Assembly: GCA_946613765.1 (NCBI GenBank)
Contig: CAMOFW010000025.1
Span: 1-9,516, forward strand
DNA: 9,516 nt
Source of the DNA: an uncultured Mycoplasmatota bacterium
Lineage (GTDB): Bacteria; Bacillota_I; Bacilli_A; RF39; UBA660
Reading direction: 5' to 3'
This document shows positions 7,058 to 9,516 of this stretch, piece after piece. Within the stretch, counting starts at the first letter, position 1; every line of letters starts with the position of its first letter. The position numbers and the translations under genes were made by a program. The notes under the pieces are model-generated. The model did not search any database and was not told where the DNA came from. It was given only the letters and a program-made list of their open reading frames with translations.

Positions 7058-8470
7058 TTAATTCCATGGATTAAAGTGTACAGGTTTAGTTGTAGAATCA
7101 ATTGCTTTAAATGTATAATTGTTTGCGATTGCATGTTGAATCATTTCTTCTAAACCTGCTGCTGTATAAGATTTAATATCATGTAATAATACTATATTTT
7201 CTCTATTTGGTTTTAAATAATTTTTAAAATAACTTATAACACATGATTGTTTATCACTCTTATAAGCACAAGTTCCAGCATCTTCAACACATACATTCCA
7301 ATCAAAGTATTGATAGCCTCTAGCTGTTACTTCATTAACTAATGTTTTCATACCTACTTTTGCTACATGATTTGAAGTACCACCTGGGAAACGAATAAAT
7401 TTTGATTCTTGGCCAGTGATACGTTTAACACGTTCTGATACAGCGTTAAGGTCTGCAAAATAAGCATCAACTGAAGCATACATTTGTTTATAGTTATGAG
7501 TTGCAGTATGAAGTGCAATAGTATGTCCTTCATCAAATTCTCTTTTAATTAAATCATCACTACCTGCTAAAGTAACAAAGAATGTTGCTTTAATATTATA
7601 TTTTGCTAAAATATCTAATATTTGTGATGTATATGATGATGGACCATCATCAAATGTTAAATAAATAACGCCACTAGTATTAACTGCACTTGTATTTTGT
7701 TCTATTTTAGCATCAGATACAACTATTTTTCTTTCAACACTAGATTCATTACCAGCATTATCTTTAACTTTGTATTTAATTGTATATGTACCATTTTTAG
7801 ATGTATCAACACTACCTTCAGTAACAACCTTATTATTTAAATCATCATCACAATTATCACTAACTTCAAAACCTGCTTCTTTATAACTTGCTCCCGTTGT
7901 TAGATAAACAGTTTTATTACCTTTTAATTTAATTATTGGAGCTTCTTCATCGCTTTCTATTAAAGTTCTATACTTTTTAGCTATATTATTTGAACTGTCT
8001 TTAACATAATATTCAATTTTATTATCATCTAAATATACTTTATTTACTTCATCAGTAATATCTCCATCATAATTATCTATTGCACTATATCCTGGTTCAA
8101 TAAACATTTTTGTGGAACATACCTTGATTTCTTCATCACCAATCAAATTAAGTTCAGGTGATTCCTTATCTACAACATTTACTGTTAAATATTTTCTTAC
8201 ATTAAATATACCCTTTTTTATTCTATATGTAACTTTATATTTGCCTACTCGATCAGAATCTACTTCACCACTTATTTTAACTTCATCACTTACATCTTTG
8301 CCTAAATAAGTGGCTTTGTAATTAATTGTTTCATATTTATCATGTACGTTAATATCAATTGATTTTTTATCAAGTTTTAGTTTAGGAATGAATATATACA
8401 ATGTCACTAATAGCACTATACAAATAAATGTAAAAATTAGTATAAATATATTTAATTTTTTATTGCTCAT
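7058..8470 (-). CDS. Membrane-anchored polysaccharide deacetylase with Ig-like domains
   Basis: This is a NodB-type (carbohydrate esterase 4) deacetylase, likely removing acetyl groups from peptidoglycan or another surface polysaccharide outside the membrane. The 470-residue product has an N-terminal anchor (about 7-29). About 220 residues of strand-rich Ig-like repeats follow, with boundaries near 32-100, 105-172 and 177-252. The second and third resemble the bacterial Ig-like DUF5011 type (SPELNLIG, EPGYSAIDNYDGDIT; APIIKLKG, YKEAGFEVSDNCDDDLNN). The catalytic domain covers about 265-460 with all usual motifs: TFDDGP (272-277; D274 base, D275 metal ligand), HTATH (H321 and H325 metal ligands), RFPGG (360-364), FDW (389-391) and LLHD (428-431). 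Cysteines at 394, 401 and 410 lie after the DW motif in a segment I do not recognise as standard. The Shine-Dalgarno is weak (AAGTGGG), but the start matches the membrane segment. The exact substrate cannot be told from the sequence. Confidence 0.93.
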   Translation of the reverse strand: MSNKKLNIFILIFTFICIVLLVTLYIFIPKLKLDKKSIDINVHDKYETINYKATYLGKDVSDEVKISGEVDSDRVGKYKVTYRIKKGIFNVRKYLTVNVVDKESPELNLIGDEEIKVCSTKMFIEPGYSAIDNYDGDITDEVNKVYLDDNKIEYYVKDSSNNIAKKYRTLIESDEEAPIIKLKGNKTVYLTTGASYKEAGFEVSDNCDDDLNNKVVTEGSVDTSKNGTYTIKYKVKDNAGNESSVERKIVVSDAKIEQNTSAVNTSGVIYLTFDDGPSSYTSQILDILAKYNIKATFFVTLAGSDDLIKREFDEGHTIALHTATHNYKQMYASVDAYFADLNAVSERVKRITGQESKFIRFPGGTSNHVAKVGMKTLVNEVTARGYQYFDWNVCVEDAGTCAYKSDKQSCVISYFKNYLKPNRENIVLLHDIKSYTAAGLEEMIQHAIANNYTFKAIDSTTKPVHFNPWN

Positions 8471-8519
8471 AACTACCCACTTCTATCTATACATATATAA
8501 TAACACAAATTTACAAAAA

Positions 8520-8553
8520 AATAATAAAAAAGTAATTCTTTTGAATTACTTTT
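8520..8553 (-). terminator. Intrinsic terminator of lepA
   Basis: An 11-bp stem is formed by 8553-8543 (AAAAGTAATTC) and 8538-8528 (GAATTACTTTT) with loop AAAA. The T-run extends to about 8526, and the sequence stays T-rich to 8520. The stop codon TAA (8554-8552) overlaps the first bases of the 5' arm. Confidence 0.88.
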
Positions 8554-9516
8554 ATTTGCTTGAGTTTAATACAAGAAGGAATGCTTCTTTAGGTACTTCA
8601 ACATTACCTATAGTTTTCATTTTCTTTTTACCTTCTTTTTGTTTTTCTAAAAGTTTTCTCTTACGAGTAATATCTCCACCATAACATTTAGCTAAAACAT
8701 TCTTTCTCATTGCTGAAATTGTTTCTCTTGCTATTACCTTTGTACCAATAGATGCTTGAATTGGTACAACAAATAATTGTCTTGGTATTATTTCTTTTAA
8801 AGATTCAACTATTTCTTTTCCTCTTTGATAAGCAAAATCTTTATGTACTATTAAACTTAAGGCATCAACTGGATTACCATTAATTAAGATATCCATCTTA
8901 ACTAAGTTAGATTGTCTATATCCACATATTTCATAATCAAATGATGCATAACCTTTAGTACTTGATTTTAATTTATCAAAGAAATCATATACTATTTCAC
9001 TAAGTGGTATTTCATAATGAATATTAACTCTAGTTGGATCTATATAATCCATATTTATATAATTACCTCTTTTATCTTGACATAGTTCCATGATTGGACC
9101 AATATATTCACTTGGTACAAATATATTAGTTTTAATATATGGTTCTTCAATATAATTAATTTTAACTTTATCAGGTAATTTATTTGGAGAATCTACTTCT
9201 TCCATAGTTCCATCTGTTTTATATACATGATAGATAACTGATGGAGATGTTGCAATAACTTCAATATTAAATTCTCTAGTTAATCTTTCAATAATAATAT
9301 CCATGTGAAGTAAGCCTAAGAAGCCACATCTAAAACCAAAGCCTAAAGCATCAGAATTCTCTACTTCAAAGATTAGTGATGCATCATTTAGTTTTAGTTT
9401 TTCTAAAGCTTCTTTTAGAGCTGGATATTTATTTGGTTCAATTGGATAGATACCAGAATATACCATTGGTTTCATTGGTTTATATCCATCTAATTGTTCT
9501 TTAGCTTCATTTTCTA
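8552..9516 (-). CDS. lepA: Elongation factor 4 (LepA), 3' part
   Basis: LepA (EF4) is a ribosome-associated translational GTPase related to EF-G and linked to back-translocation, ribosome assembly and translation under stress. The reading frame is open to the right edge, so the N-terminal GTPase domain lies outside. About 320 of roughly 600 residues are visible. The methionine encoded at 9475 is internal, since the frame continues upstream as GYKPMKPM, which matches the family just before domain III. Recognisable blocks in order are [102 protein letters not shown], and the LepA-specific C-terminal domain with [29 protein letters not shown] and [11 protein letters not shown]. The C-terminus is complete and normal. 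No frameshift is seen in the visible part. Confidence 0.97.
   Translation of the reverse strand, partial: ENEAKEQLDGYKPMKPMVYSGIYPIEPNKYPALKEALEKLKLNDASLIFEVENSDALGFGFRCGFLGLLHMDIIIERLTREFNIEVIATSPSVIYHVYKTDGTMEEVDSPNKLPDKVKINYIEEPYIKTNIFVPSEYIGPIMELCQDKRGNYINMDYIDPTRVNIHYEIPLSEIVYDFFDKLKSSTKGYASFDYEICGYRQSNLVKMDILINGNPVDALSLIVHKDFAYQRGKEIVESLKEIIPRQLFVVPIQASIGTKVIARETISAMRKNVLAKCYGGDITRKRKLLEKQKEGKKKMKTIGNVEVPKEAFLLVLNSSK

Noticed and set aside
7057..7075. Hairpin over the stop codon of the deacetylase gene (TTTAATCC/GAATTAAA) as a sixth terminator.
   Set aside because: The stem is mostly A-T, includes a G-U pair, and has no clean U-run directly after it. It may just reflect the Asn-Pro-Trp-Asn codons, so read-through into the next gene remains possible.
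15..8684. Several plus-strand reading frames of 65-100 codons (for example 15-317, 384-614, 2375-2578, 5988-6230, 6455-6691, 8112-8309, 8388-8684).
   Set aside because: Nearly all lie opposite well-supported minus-strand genes, have no convincing ribosome binding site and match no family I recognise. One crosses the promoter and terminator region between lepA and the deacetylase.
9473..9475. ATG at 9475 as the start of a short 307-residue gene.
   Set aside because: The frame stays open upstream to the window edge and encodes conserved LepA residues (GYKP) before this methionine, so it is internal to a gene cut by the edge.
1..9516. Mollicute genetic code 4 (TGA as tryptophan).
   Set aside because: The long frames run without internal TGA, tryptophan is encoded by TGG in the places checked, and hemW ends in TGA at the expected family length.
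1..9516. Mobile elements, CRISPR arrays, tRNA or rRNA genes, and prophage sequences.
   Set aside because: I saw no transposase or integrase motifs, no regularly spaced direct repeats and no cloverleaf or rRNA-like sequence. The tRNA-like pairing near 1721-1727 belongs to the T-box.

Overview
The window is very AT-rich and every supported gene lies on the minus strand, so transcription runs from right to left. The AT-biased codon use, T-box-controlled metG, consensus sigma-A promoter, short U-tailed terminators, SipW-type signal peptide and NodB-type deacetylase together point to a low-GC Bacillota (Firmicutes) bacterium. It is perhaps one of the small-genome uncultured Bacilli near Erysipelotrichales/RF39, but that rank is a guess. 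Tryptophan is encoded by TGG in the places checked, and the long frames contain no internal TGA, so the Mycoplasma/Spiroplasma code 4 is unlikely.

Layout in the direction of transcription: (1) the 3' half of lepA, cut by the right edge, ends in a terminator that contains its stop codon. (2) A membrane-anchored polysaccharide deacetylase carries extracellular Ig-like domains. (3) A small secreted protein has a SipW/TasA-like signal peptide. (4) hemW, a radical SAM protein of the heme chaperone/HemN-like family, has its own -10 box. (5) A two-gene operon encodes single-pass membrane proteins of 734 and 313 residues with WG-like repeats. (6) A methionine T-box leader with a consensus promoter controls (7) metG, which reaches the left edge.

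The two housekeeping translation genes (lepA, metG) and hemW flank cell-surface genes. The deacetylase and the SipW-type protein probably act outside the membrane on the cell wall or surface matrix. The least described element is the WG-like pair. Three homologous modules are spread over two adjacent genes, and each module holds exactly one extracellular cysteine pair next to a G-T-Y-x-C motif. No partner enzyme or known system is visible next to them, so their role is open.

Two structural themes recur. First, five transcription units end in a compact hairpin whose 3' U-run follows directly and whose stem contains the stop codon. Second, for three genes the best start is downstream of the longest-ORF start, because a Shine-Dalgarno sequence or a promoter lies inside the longer reading frame.
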